In this document: positions 31,249 through 43,795 of the stretch, in pieces
Layout of the letters: the number at the start of each line of letters is the position of its first letter
How positions within the stretch are numbered: position 1 is the stretch's first letter
Made by a program: the position numbers and the translations under genes
Source of the DNA: Cristatella mucedo
Taxonomy: Eukaryota > Bryozoa > Phylactolaemata > Cristatellidae
Length of the DNA stretch: 64,000 nucleotides
Direction: 5' to 3'
NCBI GenBank assembly: GCA_009760855.2
Contig: WPIO01000002.1
Location: 11,632,001 to 11,696,000, forward strand
Notes under the pieces: generated by a model
What the model saw: only the letters and a program-made list of their open reading frames with translations
The model's database searches: none
Told to the model about the DNA's origin: nothing

Positions 31249-31610
31249 CCTGGAGGTGTGTGCGTTTTTGTTCGAGCCAACTGAGTCCCCGTTTGCTTAC
31301 CGCGGTGCGACCCTTCCCCCTTAAGGCGGCACACTTGCTTGGAAGATTTTGTCGCTACCGAAACCCAAGCTGAGGTGCGCTAATCCTTGCGAGACAGACT
31401 GATTTGTCTATCGGCGGGCAGGCAGACGCAACAGCAACCTGACTGCCGCTTCACTCAGCGACTGCTGGCCAGCCGAGCCGTCTGCAGCGTGCAGCCGTCA
31501 GCCGCGACCGCGCCAGTTTCGTCCCGCGAATCCGACGAACGCCGGCGTCGTTTGCCGCGGAAGATTGTTGACGGCCTAAGCTCGTTTCAATGACCGGAGA
31601 GAGCGTTGCT
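30859..31610. promoter_or_regulatory. CpG-rich block, possible promoter or 5' exon
   Basis: The CpG density is high and several frames stay open on both strands because of composition. A (CGC)n tract lies at 31,215-31,244, which would read as polyarginine in one plus frame. No convincing initiator ATG with a domain, or exon boundary, was identified. It could be the CpG island of an unseen transcript. Confidence 0.35.
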
Positions 31611-32080
31611 TTGGAGGTCTGACCTAACAGTTCTCTCTTTGCGGCTGTAATTTTAAAAGGATTGATCCTGATCTAAGCAGAGGTAGACGTCCCGGATACC
31701 ACGGAAGGGTACGCAAGCCATGCGAGAGCTGCCCTGGGCACTTCGCTCCTGAGTTCAAATAGAGAGGTCATTTTGAAGGAACGAGAGAATTACTCGCTAG
31801 TTGAACGCGCGCTAAATAAGCTTTCCAACTGCGCTAACGGCAGCGATTTATTGTAGACGTAATGTCAAGTTTCCTGAGCTGGACCACATGGATACGATAA
31901 TGTTTTTACCCCCAAGACGCTGTCTTCCGGCGGTTCTAAAGGCAGAGTTTCTCATTGAGGGTAACGCATAGCGAACACCAATCTTTGCCACTATTTTATG
32001 ATCTGACGACGAAAGTAGGTGACTGTCTCGAATTATCCTCGCAAGTAGGGTCAATGCAAATAAATAAACAAAAGTACAAT
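31611..32080. other. No recognisable gene
   Basis: Short frames only. No repeat match was noticed. Confidence 0.35.
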
Positions 32081-32233
32081 TCATTTGTACAGCACCCTAA
32101 GAGAAATTAATCTTTATTCAGGCGCTTCACATACGCCGCGCCGGGCACGAGCCCACGATCTTGACCGCGAAATACATTCACCTTAACCTTGGTCGGGGCG
32201 AGCACCTTAACCACTGGGCTAAACCAGTGAGGC
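32081..32233 (-). mobile_element. SINE-D copy 3, near complete
   Basis: On the minus strand: box A 'TTTAGCCCAGTGGTTAAGG', 'TGCTCGCCCCGACCAAGG', box B-like 'GGGCTCGTGCCC', and the tail 'GAAGCGCCTGAATAAAGATT' followed by 'CTCTTAGGGTGCTGTACA'. Box A fits the tRNA consensus TRGCNNAGTGG well. It is the best reference copy for the family in this window. Confidence 0.8.
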
Positions 32234-33318
<1,085 letters not shown>

Positions 33319-34043
33319 TGCACATATAGATGATGCTTTTAAAGAGAAGTTGTACTGCCCTGTAAGCACTGTCGCTCCCCACTGGCCCTAATTAGCGCAT
33401 ATCCTATTTATGGGATCACAATTTTTTTACGCCAGATGGGGATCGAATAAAAATAAGGTAATTAGGATAAGCGATAGATATCTCGTCGAATTTCTATGTT
33501 TACAGTGTTTGTATATGCTGTGTGTGCTGTGCAACTCTCCACTTTCTAGCTGAGTTTGGAGGCTGAAGTCTGCTTTTTGTTGTTCACGTCACTCAATGCA
33601 CATTGAAAGCTGCTTGCTGCTTCTATGAGAATTCTGCCGTACTTTGATACTTTAGTTTATTTCTTAAAATAGTGTTAATAAAATCCCTAATAGGCGGAGG
33701 CACCTGTATGCTAGTTGACCAACACACCAGATTTCACTAAAAACATTTCCGTGCACTCAAGAAAGTAAATCTGGATGGATGTGGTTTGAGGACTTAGGTT
33801 GTCATTTAAAGTCGGGGATTTAAGCTTCGATAGTTCAATTGGTAGACCAGACCACAGAACCAAAAAGTAGAAGCTTCTAGAGCGAGTGACACCGGTGAGC
33901 CGCTTGGAAAAGCCTCTAGAACGACTAGCTAAGCCTGGTAAGCTCTCCTTAGAAGCCTGGTATCTACCCGGAAAGGACTACCGGACCATCAAGGGCGTGT
34001 CTACATTGGTAAATTTTTCGGAAAGGGTTGTGCGACTGTATTT
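33319..34043. other. No gene; faint tRNA-like stretch
   Basis: Near 33,825-33,870 'CTTCGATAGTTCAATTGGTA' followed by GAC resembles a tRNA 5' half with box A, but no matching box B or acceptor stem partner was found. It may be an old SINE head. The rest is unremarkable. Confidence 0.3.
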
Positions 34044-34190
34044 TTCTGGTCTAGTCCAACCCTGACCTTGAGTGCGACCGACCCGCTGCGGGCGGGGGAC
34101 AGGGGCTTGAGCCTATAAACAAAGATCTGGCCAAGGTCGTGGGCTCAAGCCCCGCGGCATATGCAAAGCGCCTAAAATAGTATATTCCAT
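34044..34190 (+). mobile_element. SINE-D copy 4, decayed
   Basis: Box A-like 'TGGTCTAGTCCAACC', then a diverged middle, 'GGTCGTGGGCTCAAGCCC' (box B) and the start of the tail, 'GCAAAGCGCCTAAAATAG'. The hairpin's second arm is lost. Confidence 0.6.
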
Positions 34191-34479
34191 TTATATTTAG
34201 CGGGCACGCGCAGCAGCGCATTGTCTCCGCTGAGAGGCGGCCACCCGGTCCGATACGTGCGCAGTGACTCAGCGACGCACGTGTCTTCGAGGCCACGTGC
34301 GCTCGCCGCGCGCGTAGGACCGCATGAGCTGCGAGCGTATTAACTCCCGCTGAGCGCTTCGAAATTAATTGGGTAAAAGCAGTACAAGCTTCAATTAATT
34401 CGGTAAGCAATACAAGCCGAAAAGCTTGATCGATTAGACTTGCGCTCATCCGCACATCCTGCCTTAATTGAGCATTCTA
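34191..34479. other. No recognisable gene
   Basis: Flank of the CpG island. Minus-strand frames are open, without a domain. Confidence 0.3.
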
Positions 34480-35450
34480 CCACGCCAAAAAAAGTTGGTT
34501 TAAGACGGCGGTCTCGGCCGCGGCAGTCGTCTCAGCGACGTTCGACCTTATAATCTGGGAGCGGGCTGGCGCGCGGACGTCCGCCCGCGACGACCGACGT
34601 CCGCCGCATCCCCGGGGCGATAGCTGGCCCCGCGCGGCGATTTCGGTGCAGCCATAGTTGTGGCGCCGGTCGCCGAGTGCGGGCGTGCCGGAACGCCACG
34701 GATCTTGACGGAAGCTATCCCTACCGGCTAGCGGAAGAGATCCTGGCGCACCGGAGGCGTGGCGCCCGACAGTCGCTCCGAGCTCGCCGATCGCTGCTGG
34801 AGGAAGGCGCTCGCCGCAGACGACCGCAGGCGGAGCGACGCGGCGGCCAACCGTGAGCCGCCGGAGCGTTCCGGACGCGAGGAATGCCGCGACCGTCTGG
34901 TGCCCAGCTTGCATCGATGCTTGCTCTGCTGTGCGCCGCTGCCGTCGCGCTAGCCGCCGATTCGGCCAGTCGCGGTTCCCGCCGATCGCGTCGTGCTGAG
35001 GTAAGTTGCCCGCGCGGCGGCGGCGGCACGCGGCAGCGGTGACGGCCGCTGCCGTCGAGCGCTGCCCGAGCGGCATGAGCGGCTACCGAGCTCTGCCAGC
35101 AGGCGACGCAGCCGCCGCGATCGGCGCTATCGATCGGCTGTGCGATCGGCGAGGCCGCTGTCGGCGAAACGCGGTGGCGGCGCTCGCGTCGTGGCCCAGA
35201 CAGAGCGAGAGTGCGCGATGACCTCGGCGGTTCGACCTTGAGGGCGACGACGGCGGAGCGGCTGGCTGAATCGCGCCGAGCCATCCGAAACGCTGGATCG
35301 TGTCGGCGGAATAGAAAGGCCGAAATCGGCTGCACCGCAGACTCTCCCGTCGCGGAGGCTGGGGGGGCGGCTTCCTGTGGTGAAGGTCTCGAGCGACCCG
35401 ACGACGCAGGATCCACTCTTAAACTCTCGCGCTGTTTCATCCGAAATTAT
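34480..35450 (+). promoter_or_regulatory. CpG island, probable 5' end of the metalloprotease gene
   Basis: Nearly 1 kb of very CpG-dense DNA. The long open frames on both strands (for example 34,477-35,076 and 34,721-35,440 minus) follow from composition and do not agree with each other. Inside lies a plus-strand ATG with a signal peptide and a strong splice donor. I infer that this is the promoter and first-exon region. The TSS is not determinable by eye. Confidence 0.5.
34917..35000 (+). CDS. Candidate first coding exon: signal peptide
   Basis: Twenty-eight codons begin at ATG 34,917. 'MLALLCAAAVALAADS' is a textbook signal peptide (hydrophobic core, small residues before a likely cleavage after ALA or LAA). 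A basic stretch 'RGSRRSRRAE' follows, and then GAG|GTAAGT, a consensus donor at 35,001. Reading through the donor meets a stop 13 codons later. A secreted precursor start fits the propeptide and catalytic exons downstream on the same strand. The exon ends in phase 0, whereas the best acceptor of the propeptide exon needs one base from the exon before it. So an extra small exon, or a different acceptor, must lie between them. It may belong to another gene. Confidence 0.4.
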
Positions 35451-37174
35451 ACGGACCTAGCAGCGGTCTCCTAGCTATTAATTTCCTCAGCCCAGTCTGC
35501 GACTAGTTAAATCTTGATCCGGCATCGGTGGACCTTATGATCGTGGCTGCCTGCTGGCGCCGTGTGAGGTGGCAGATCGGGACCTGGCGGCAGGCGACTC
35601 GGCGGCCAAAGCAGCAGGGAGGCGTGGCGACGCTGCCTTCTGCCGATCTGGACGTCGGTCTGCACTGTCTCCTGCATCATCGGAGCTGGTGCTCACCAGG
35701 CGGGAGCGTCGAAGGCACTCGATGAATTGGAGACGCTCTGTCAAAGGGAGGATGTTGGCAGTGAATGAGATGATTTACTGGCTAGGACTGGCGTTGTATG
35801 TCAGCCGGTTGAACCTGCTTTAATTGCCGGCTCTCTCCCACAGTGTTGCCGTGCTGATGACTGAAGTCTGACGACGACAGCTCCAGAGGGCGCACTAGCA
35901 GTCTAGCTCGTTTCATGGTATATGGATGTCGAATGCACATAAACTATGTATATAAGTGCAGCTGAATGCTTCGGGGTTAGGATGCCAGGCCAGGCTGTAC
36001 CTTGGTGGATAGGCCGGCTTTGATTATTAGGACTGTCAGCTGACAAGAACTCGATATTATGCCGTTGTGTCACTTAACTGCTAGCTTTTTCAAAAGTGCC
36101 AGCTGACGTGCTTCTATCATTTCAAATCCAGCTGAATGTTTTTGATCATTGCGGTTGTGGTCATGTGCAAACCAAATGCTAAGCCATGCAATTGCCTTTC
36201 TGCAGTTCGCATTTTAATAGTGCCTTGTTAAGGTGAGTGTTAAAATGGCTGCAACAGCCGAAACTGTGGGCTACCACAGGAAGTTTCTGAAATACCTTAG
36301 GGAAGACCAAGAAAAGAGGCTAACTGATGTTGCCACTATTTTAGAGGACTGGACGACTGAGTACAATTAACTTAGTATATAGTGCACTGAGATCTTGTTC
36401 CGTCTGGTTTACACGAAATGAACCCCTAGCTATGAGCAAATGGCAAATATGTTATGAGATCATGCAGCCTTGATGCTATAAAGAGTCATTTGAAGTTTGA
36501 TTTGCTATGCATCCAGTGTACGAGTTCATTGAAATGCCATGATCTGGCACATGTGCGAGCATATGTAGGTTTTCAGGCGAGCATAAGTAAGGCTATATTG
36601 AAGCTGCCCAACTTATGCATGACCAGTTCAGCAAAGCTTCCTTTGGTTGACGATGATCTTAGTGATCATGGACAACTCCTTCGATAATCTTGCTAGTTAG
36701 ATACAACTACAGCCTTCAAGATGTCTCAGTGCTCAGCTTTTGGATGTCTAAACGTGCTGCACTTAAAAGTGCCTTTTAAAAAGATTACGGATTCCTAAAT
36801 CCAGCGTCACGTCGACCAAATGCAACACTCTTAGTAGGCCTGTCGTGCCCTGCGCATTCACCATAACGTTGGTTGGTACGTTAGCCCCTCCCTCCCTCCC
36901 TCCCCCCCAGTCACTTCCACTGCTGTCGTTGGTTCGCTCTCGAAGGGAATTATTCTCCGGCTACTCTCAGCCTGCCAACTCTCACAAAATCACTTTTGAA
37001 ATTTCAAGGCTCCCAGCCCGTGCAGCAACTGCTTCCAGCACTAGCTGCCCTGCATGACATCCGAATTTGGCTATGGCACGAACCAACGCCGAGTGCCGAC
37101 ATCTCGTCTTGCCAAACTTTGCAGGACTACTACTTTGGTCTGAGTATCGTAAGCTCCTATCCAAGCTGCTGGCC
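35451..37174 (+). other. Intronic interval; one 41-codon ORF
   Basis: No confident gene. At 36,245-36,370 an ATG in good context opens 41 codons ('MAATAETVGYHRKFLKYLRE', charged helix, ending in TAA). It has no known domain, and it is listed only because its composition is protein-like. A C-rich tract lies at 36,887-36,910. The interval would be intron of the metalloprotease gene. Confidence 0.3.
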
Positions 37175-37322
37175 CTGAATGTAAGGTACTCGCTCTTCAC
37201 TACCAATGTCGCTGGTTCGAATCCGGCAGTGGGGAAGATCCTTTATTGCCAACTGCAAGCAGCGGTGATAGCCGTGCAAGGCTCTTCTTCTGCTGCCAAA
37301 CAGATGAGGCTGCTTAATTAGC
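37175..37322 (+). mobile_element. SINE-E copy 2, diverged 5' part
   Basis: Box B 'GGTTCGAATCC', then 'GATCCTTTATTGCCAACTGC', 'AGCGGTGATAGCCG', and an end 'GAGGCTGCTTAATTAG'. The box A half is mostly unrecognisable. Confidence 0.65.
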
Positions 37323-37483
37323 CAACATTTTTGTTCGAGCCTGGATGCACCACCACAGTCTGAAAAGCCCCTATGCCATTTGTTTTTGGCATGAGTCAGT
37401 GTGCTTCGCGAGTTTTCTGTTAGACAATACCTTACTTTTTTAAAGGATACCTTACTTTTTGATATTTTTTATTTTTGATAGAC

Positions 37484-37600
37484 AATAACAACAATAACAA
37501 CAACAATATTGCACTTGATAAAGCGCCCTGAGAGAACTTAATCTCTTTCTAGGCGCTTTACATTTGCTGCAAAGTGATACGCAATAGAATACAATACCTT
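37484..37600 (-). mobile_element. LINE-A 3' end
   Basis: A tail of AACAATAACAAC-type units, then the intact hairpin on the minus strand and the first bases of the 3' UTR ('CTTTGCAGCAAATGTAAAGC'). It is truncated after about 110 bases. Confidence 0.7.
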
Positions 37601-39953
37601 ACCTTTTGATTCATTCCAGTTTCCTTTTGGTGAACTCAGTTTGGAGGAAAGGCTTTTGGTGTGTTATCGGATAGCTCAATTTCTGCATTGAGAGCACACG
37701 ATACTTAGTTGGCTCTACTTTCCTTTCCTGGTTAGCTTAGTGTGGAAAACAAGGTTGGCAAGTTTTATGCCTGGTACTTCCTGCTATCGACGCATCACTT
37801 GCTTGTTGAGTGCTTGAGCATGTATAAGTGCAAATTGTGTCAGTACGACGACAATGCAGAGATGGTTTCTTCTAGTTGTTTCCTTGTCTGGCCAGGCATA
37901 GAGGCCATCCACTTCTTCGGTGTCTCTTCTGCTGCAGCACATTCCACAGGGCTTGAGTTTAAATGAAGAGGCTGGCTACTGGTGTAGACCGGACATTTAG
38001 CTGCTCCAGCCGCCTGTCAATATCGCTCCATAGTTACTCTGTGGTGCTCAAATCAGGCGACTGGCTAGGCTACTCCATCAGCACCACACAAGGATTTGTC
38101 AATAAGCACTTCACTGGCCTTGCAGTATGCTTGTGGCATGTATCTTGCTCCCAAATCTAACCTCTCCAAGAAGAGTCTTTGAGCTTTGGAATCCAACTTG
38201 CTCGACCAACTATAACATAAGCTAAGCACTTTTTAACGAATCCGATTTTATGCTGGTGCAGTTGCTCTCTCTGTCATCTTATCAGAGCCGATAGGAGGTT
38301 TATAAGATGTGATCGACAGACGACCCAGGCTGGCGTTTGGCGCACATAAGTAGCTGACTATTTCAGTAAAAGTCAGGCTCTGTGGAGCATACTACAGCAG
38401 ACAAGAATGGAGAAGCTGATGGCCCCTGTGCTTGGCTAGACAAGGGATGTGATAGAGAGTCGTGCTATGACGGCGTCTCACTAAACGTATGCATACCAAC
38501 AGCATATGTGTTTGTGTCTGGGCTGTCAATAATTTTGTCCCATTCTGCACATAAATTTGTTGTGCTTTGCATTGTATGTAAGCCTCTTAGTTACCCGAAC
38601 GAATTTACAGCCACATCAGCTGTTGTCACACTTCGACAAGTTTTTTAGGCTGAGTTTATATATACTCTGGAGTGCCAAGTTACCGGCAAGGCCTCCTAAC
38701 ATGGCCGACGGACCGAAAAGGTTTCGATTCTTGTATTAAAAAGTTACTTCAACATACTGTAATCATGTTGAAGTGTGTCTACTAAGTTTACGTTGCAAAG
38801 CAAAGTTTCAGTTCAATTCTAGAAATTTGTTGTACTACAATGAAATTACACTGCTGGGATAAGCTATAACATGTAGGGGCCATTGCCAGCTGAGCATTCG
38901 AAAAGATCTCTCCTTACTTACGTCTCCAAAGTTGATGTAAACTTGGGATTTTAATACTCAAATTTTAAATTTTTTACTTTACATTTTTTAGTAAATTAAA
39001 ATTTTACCTAAATTTGTTTATGCTATTAAAATGTAATATCAAATTTTTAATACTCAAGTTGTAAACAAGCTTCATTAGATGTGCTACGACCCATTGAACT
39101 GGTAGCCTTCTATCCACTTTAGCTCAGGGATAGACACACAATGGTATTCATGGCTCTGACGATTGACTAGGCCACTTTGGTTTTGAAATTACCCTAAACA
39201 AAATTTATTTGCTTCAGAAAAAACAATATTTAATGCACTTAGGCTTGCGATTGTGCTAATTGCCCTCCTGGCAAAGCGAATTATCTCCACGAATGCTTAT
39301 TGCAGACGGTATTGGAACGTTCTGGGGTAGTTATAAATAAATGTTTTTCACCATCACCATATAGAAGGATCTGCAGATGATACACACGTTGCCACCAGTA
39401 GCGCTGTTTGTAACATCGTCATTGAACTACAGAAGTGGCTTCTTTCTTGGTGTCCTTAGCGGCCATACCTTTTCATCTAGTCGAAGTGTTATCATATGCA
39501 ACCAAGTAGCTTGCACAGAAGCCTTCTGGCTTATATATAGGACGAACTTTCGCAGTCGGTATGGTGTTGCCTAAACCTTCACTCTTTTACAAGCCCTAAC
39601 TATTTATGGTGAGTTCAGTATTAATTGGAGCCACGTTTTTGTTCAGGGCATTTCTGTTCCAGAGTTATCCTGATTCCAGGTGGCCACAGGCAGACCACTG
39701 CTAACACGTCTACGAAACCTGCAGCTAAGCATAGCTTAGCATTAATACAAGCAGTGCCAGTTTCCTTCAAATCAGCCTTCTTCACTGAAGGCTAAAACTT
39801 ACGTTTAACGCACTCCCGATGGATGTCACGGTATCCCTGGCTTAGATCACATTTAAACAGAAACTAAAAACCCAGTAATTTCTCATTCTCCGGGTCTTAG
39901 TGGAATGTCCCTTATGTGCTCATGCTGGACGACACTTCCTGTTATTCTACCAG
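37601..39953. other. No recognisable gene; AT-rich segment
   Basis: Frames of 60-90 codons on the plus strand, none with a domain. 38,940-39,062 is strongly AT-rich, with TTTAATACTCAA repeated at its two ends, possibly a small AT-rich transposon or a local duplication. Confidence 0.35.
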
Positions 39954-40120
39954 GTGAGCCGTGATGGCACACTAGGTAAGGCAGTTGCTTTCATGACCTC
40001 GGTCCCGAGGTCGTGTGTTCGATTCCTGCTGTGGGCGATTCTGTATCGTCACTGCAAGCGGTGGTGATAGCCGTAAAGGCTCTTCTGTCGCTATACAAAA
40101 AGAGGCTGTTTAATCAGCTA
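39954..40120 (+). mobile_element. SINE-E copy 3
   Basis: A full copy: 'GTGAGCCGTGATGGCACACT' (box A TGGCACACTAGG), box B 'TGTTCGATTCC', body 'GCAAGCGGTGGTGATAGCCG' and end 'AAAAAGAGGCTGTTTAATCA'. It is the best reference for the family here. Confidence 0.8.
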
Positions 40121-40149
40121 AGATTTTTTTTTAACCAACTGACTTGCTA

Positions 40150-40250
40150 CATTTGCAGCAATGGTAAAGTGCCTAGAAATAGATTTGGCTCTTTTAGGCC
40201 CATGCAATGTCTCATTATTCTTATTATTGTTATTATTATGATTATCTGGT
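40150..40250 (+). mobile_element. LINE-A 3' end, decayed
   Basis: 'CATTTGCAGCAATGGTAAAG', 'TGCCTAGAAATAGATT', a damaged second arm and a TTATTCTTATTATTG tail. Confidence 0.6.
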
Positions 40251-41832
40251 GTGCTGATGTTTCTTGCAGCAGCCATCGGGTGATGGTATAGCAGCCGGCA
40301 TGCTGATCGGCAGAGCCCTAGCACAGGACTGTAAGTATATCATACTAGCTTTCTAGGCCAACACCAGCTGCTTGCAGAAATATTGAGCTGCTTGCTTGTA
40401 GGGTATGCTTTTTTTAGTAGTCCCAATCAGTAGCTCTGTATCAGTAATCTAAATCAGTACCCGACGAGCAAAGCTGGTGAGACCTGATTGGCAAAATTAG
40501 CTTACGGCTGGAGCATTTGATACTTTCAACTATACTAGTCAGAAAGGCAGCAGCAGTAGCAGCTGCTGAGAAATGTATAACATGGCGCCTATGCGACCCC
40601 TCTGTTCTGGTGCACCGATCAGGCCCGAAGTATAATTCTTTCCATCATGTTCGTGCTGGCAGTGCATGGATACACTTGAGGACAACAGCCTGCCTGCAAT
40701 ATTATTAACGTGAGTCCATCAGCAGTGTGAGAAAGAGTACGCCATCGACGATGAGAGTACCAGGCTGACTACACTGCTCTGCCTTCTCACTTTAGGCACT
40801 GCACAATTTTCTCTGGAATTCCGTTTTGCTGGTGCTTAACCCTAAGCAGTCTTTGAAGCTGCCGAGCTCTCGGAAAGCTGCCTATTTAGAAAATTACAAA
40901 GACAGCTGTGTGGCAATTATCTTGAGAGAGATAACCAAGACCCTACCCGTACCCTGGTGAAGCTTGGCATTGCCATAAGAGAATATCGTATTACAAGTGT
41001 GACTCCTGATCTATTAAGTTAGGCCAGCTGGCAGTTACTATGTTATATTCCCGGATGTTTGCATAGGGTGTTGGTGAAAGCCGTACGGAAATAAATAGAT
41101 AAAATATTGTTATCCAGTGCCACAGGTAATTGTAACAGCTATGGTAATGCGCCTCAATTCACTTCAAGTTCTAACTCAGCAAAGTAAAGATTAACTTATA
41201 GGGTGACTGGTTCAACAGTTTCATTTACTTGGGGGCAGAAGAGCCTTAGCACTTATCACTCCCACCTTGTAGTGGGCTATGAAGGTTGCTTTGTCTCATC
41301 GAGCCCCAAAATTGCTGCAACTGTGGCAGTGACACAGGCTAGTGCGTTCGCAGGTTTCTAAGCCAGCATTTGGTGATCAGCTGCTGCTACGCTTGCTAAC
41401 AGACTTCTTCAGAGTGCAGATTGTTTGCTAATTCGGCTTCGTACCTATCCATCCATGATCCATGGTGGCAGTTGCTGCTAATGCCACGTAGCCGTGTCAT
41501 TAGCAGCACAAGGGCAGCAGCAGCAGCAGCGGGAGTAGCTGCTGAAACACTAAGGCAGAAGCATCGCATACAAGGATAGCAGCAGCTGCTTCACTGGCTG
41601 CTGTGAATGACAATCTGCTATCGTTGACCTGTGAATCAGAGTCTTGCTGTAACTGTATCGGTGACATAGATTTGTGTAACAGGAGACCAGCAATTTCTGA
41701 GGTTTCTGTTGATAATATGCCGGTGCTGCATTGGTCTACAGATTGTGTCGGGTTCTTGCCGTTTGCTAACCTAGCCCTTCATATCTTCAAAATCCATGGT
41801 GGCAGCTGCTGCCACTGCCAGGTAAAAATAGT
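40251..41832. other. No recognisable gene; CAG/CTG-rich stretches
   Basis: CAGCAG and CTGCTG clusters lie at 40,544-40,570 and 41,510-41,590. The second is part of a local duplication with 41,797-42,085. A short ORF at 41,603-41,860 has no domain. Confidence 0.35.
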
Positions 41833-42085
41833 AGCTGATTTAACAGCCTCTTTTGTATAGCGACAGAAGAGCCTTTACTGCTATCACCACCGCTATGAGT
41901 GGCAATAAGGGATCGCCCACCTCAGGATTCGAACCCACGACATCGGAATCGAGGTAGCAAACAGCAACCACCTTACCTAGTGTGCCATCACGGCTCACCA
42001 AGGTAGAAGTGGCAGCAGCAGCAGTAGAACGAGCTGCTGTAGCCACACTAAGGCATCAGCAGCAGCAACACAAGTGTCAGGCCTG
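41457..42085. repeat. Local duplication with CAG-rich core
   Basis: 'ATCCATGGTGGCAGTTGCTG' at 41,459 corresponds to 'ATCCATGGTGGCAGCTGCTG' at 41,792. 'GAGTAGCTGCTGAAACACTA' at 41,541 corresponds to 'CGAGCTGCTGTAGCCACACT' at 42,030. The second unit is interrupted by SINE-E copy 4. The order of blocks is the same in both. Confidence 0.5.
41833..41999 (-). mobile_element. SINE-E copy 4
   Basis: A full copy on the minus strand, with 'GTGAGCCGTGATGGCACACT', box B 'GGGTTCGAATCC' and the AGAGGCTGTTAAATCAGCT end. It lies inside the second unit of a CAG-rich duplication, and the first unit shows no SINE there. Confidence 0.8.
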
Positions 42086-42424
42086 GCCCACCTGATTTTG
42101 CTACCTACTGTTCGGCAGGTGGGTTAGGCTATCAACCAACACAACCTGCATGGACAACAGACGTGCACACGCTGTAGCCGACATATCACACGGGCACATT
42201 CGAGAGGTACAAGCAGGTTCTGACTTTGCCATTTTCCTCTGGGTTTATTATCAAGCTGCCTGCCCCACCCAAGTAAAGTGACATGGCTCCACTGAATGGC
42301 GTGGAGTCGCAATTTGCTTACTGCAGATGACCTCTTAGGGAGTTGGGTATGCCAGAACCAGTAAACGCTCCATCAAGCAGCTGCCATATGGGCCTGGCAC
42401 GTGCACCTACGCGCACTGGCCTGG

Positions 42425-42425
<1 letters not shown>

Positions 42426-42494
<69 letters not shown>

Positions 42495-42520
42495 CACACA
42501 CACACACACACACATGCACA
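42426..42520. repeat. (CA)n microsatellite
   Basis: A long (CA)n tract with two TG interruptions near its right end. Poly His-Thr and Val-Cys frames across it are artefacts. Confidence 0.95.
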
Positions 42521-42820
42521 TACCTAATATGTTTGCCCAACACGTGTTCCACTATTCCCACACATTGCACGACTTGGACAGCACAACTTAATCACTCCAA
42601 GGCTTCCCTCAGCTGGGTAATTGAGTGCTTATAGCCTGTTGAAAATTATTGGCCACTGCCATAGTCAAAGTGGGGAAGGATCTTTGTAGTGCGTGAGCTG
42701 TAGCCTCGCCTAGTTTTCACAGCACGTGCCCAGACCGGCAACAGCAGTAGGGTCACACTGTAGGTAATTGAAATTGCTTTTGCTAGCAGCTGCACAGCTG
42801 CATTGGCATATGGAGCTCCT

Positions 42821-42822
<2 letters not shown>

Positions 42823-42912
<90 letters not shown>
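42823..42912. repeat. (AG)n microsatellite
   Basis: About 45 uninterrupted AG units. Arg-Glu and Ser-Leu frames are artefacts. Confidence 0.95.
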
Positions 42913-42914
<2 letters not shown>

Positions 42915-43525
42915 TTACGATGATTAACATTTGTCCAATCCACTCGTTGACCTACTACTGGGCTGTGCTGCTAAACACTCATACCTGCTCTGCGTAGCAC
43001 TGCTCAGGCAGGCTTCGTGGCAGCAGTCTGTGGCTTAAGAACCCTGAGGCAGCCTTGGCTGGCTGCACAAAGTATATTAGCCAAGTGGGTAATTTTAAAG
43101 CCACTGGGCATGGCTGGCCAGAGTGTATTGGCAGTGTATGTAATTGTATAGCCAGTGTACGTGGTTGCCTTGTCGCGTCCCCTGTTTTAGACTCTGGTGC
43201 CATGAAGCTGCCGGTCAGGTTTGTTAAGCTCTAATTCTCCTAATGATCCAACGTTTAACATTCAGTAACAGTGTGATCTTGGCCTCCCCCTTACCCTCCC
43301 AGACCTGACCCACATGTATGGGCTTAGTGGTCAGCTGTCAGTATACCCTACCCATTCCTGCTTCGGATGGGCACGACGAAGCATGGGTTGGGACTTGGTA
43401 TGTGGCTAGGGTCTGCTGTTTTACCACAAATTCTCAAAGCTGTCTTTGCTGCTAGGCAACTGACCAAATGTGTTTTGAGACCGAATATAATATGTACACT
43501 TGTGTGAGGCTTTGTGCACTTAAGA
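42913..43525. other. No recognisable gene
   Basis: A 74-codon minus frame at 42,979-43,203 without a domain; nothing else. Confidence 0.35.
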
Positions 43526-43795
43526 ATATTAATAATAATACATTTGATAAAGCACCCTCAGAGAACTCAATCTCTTTCTAGGCGCTTTGCAATTGCTGCA
43601 AAGGAAGCACAATCGATCTAATGGCTAGTGGTAGCTCGCTCAATAAATAACAAGAATATAATAATGATTAGGGGTGACATGAACCGGGTCAGCATGTAAG
43701 TTTGGTTAGTGGTGGCATGCAATAGTGTCAGCATGCCTAAGCACATAGAGGACGAATCACAGGGACCCACTAAATGCTGTCATAAATAGATGCGT
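43526..43795 (-). mobile_element. LINE-A 3' end
   Basis: Tail, hairpin and most of the 3' UTR on the minus strand ('CAGGGACCCACTAAATGCTG' marks the inner end). It stops before the coding part. Confidence 0.75.

Noticed and set aside
34477-35440. 199- and 239-codon minus frames in the CpG island
   Set aside because: Frames are open on both strands because the DNA is very GC-rich; the peptides are Arg/Ala/Pro-rich with no domain and contradict the plus-strand splice donor.
42318-42634. Val-Cys and His-Thr frames
   Set aside because: They are translations of the (CA)n microsatellite.
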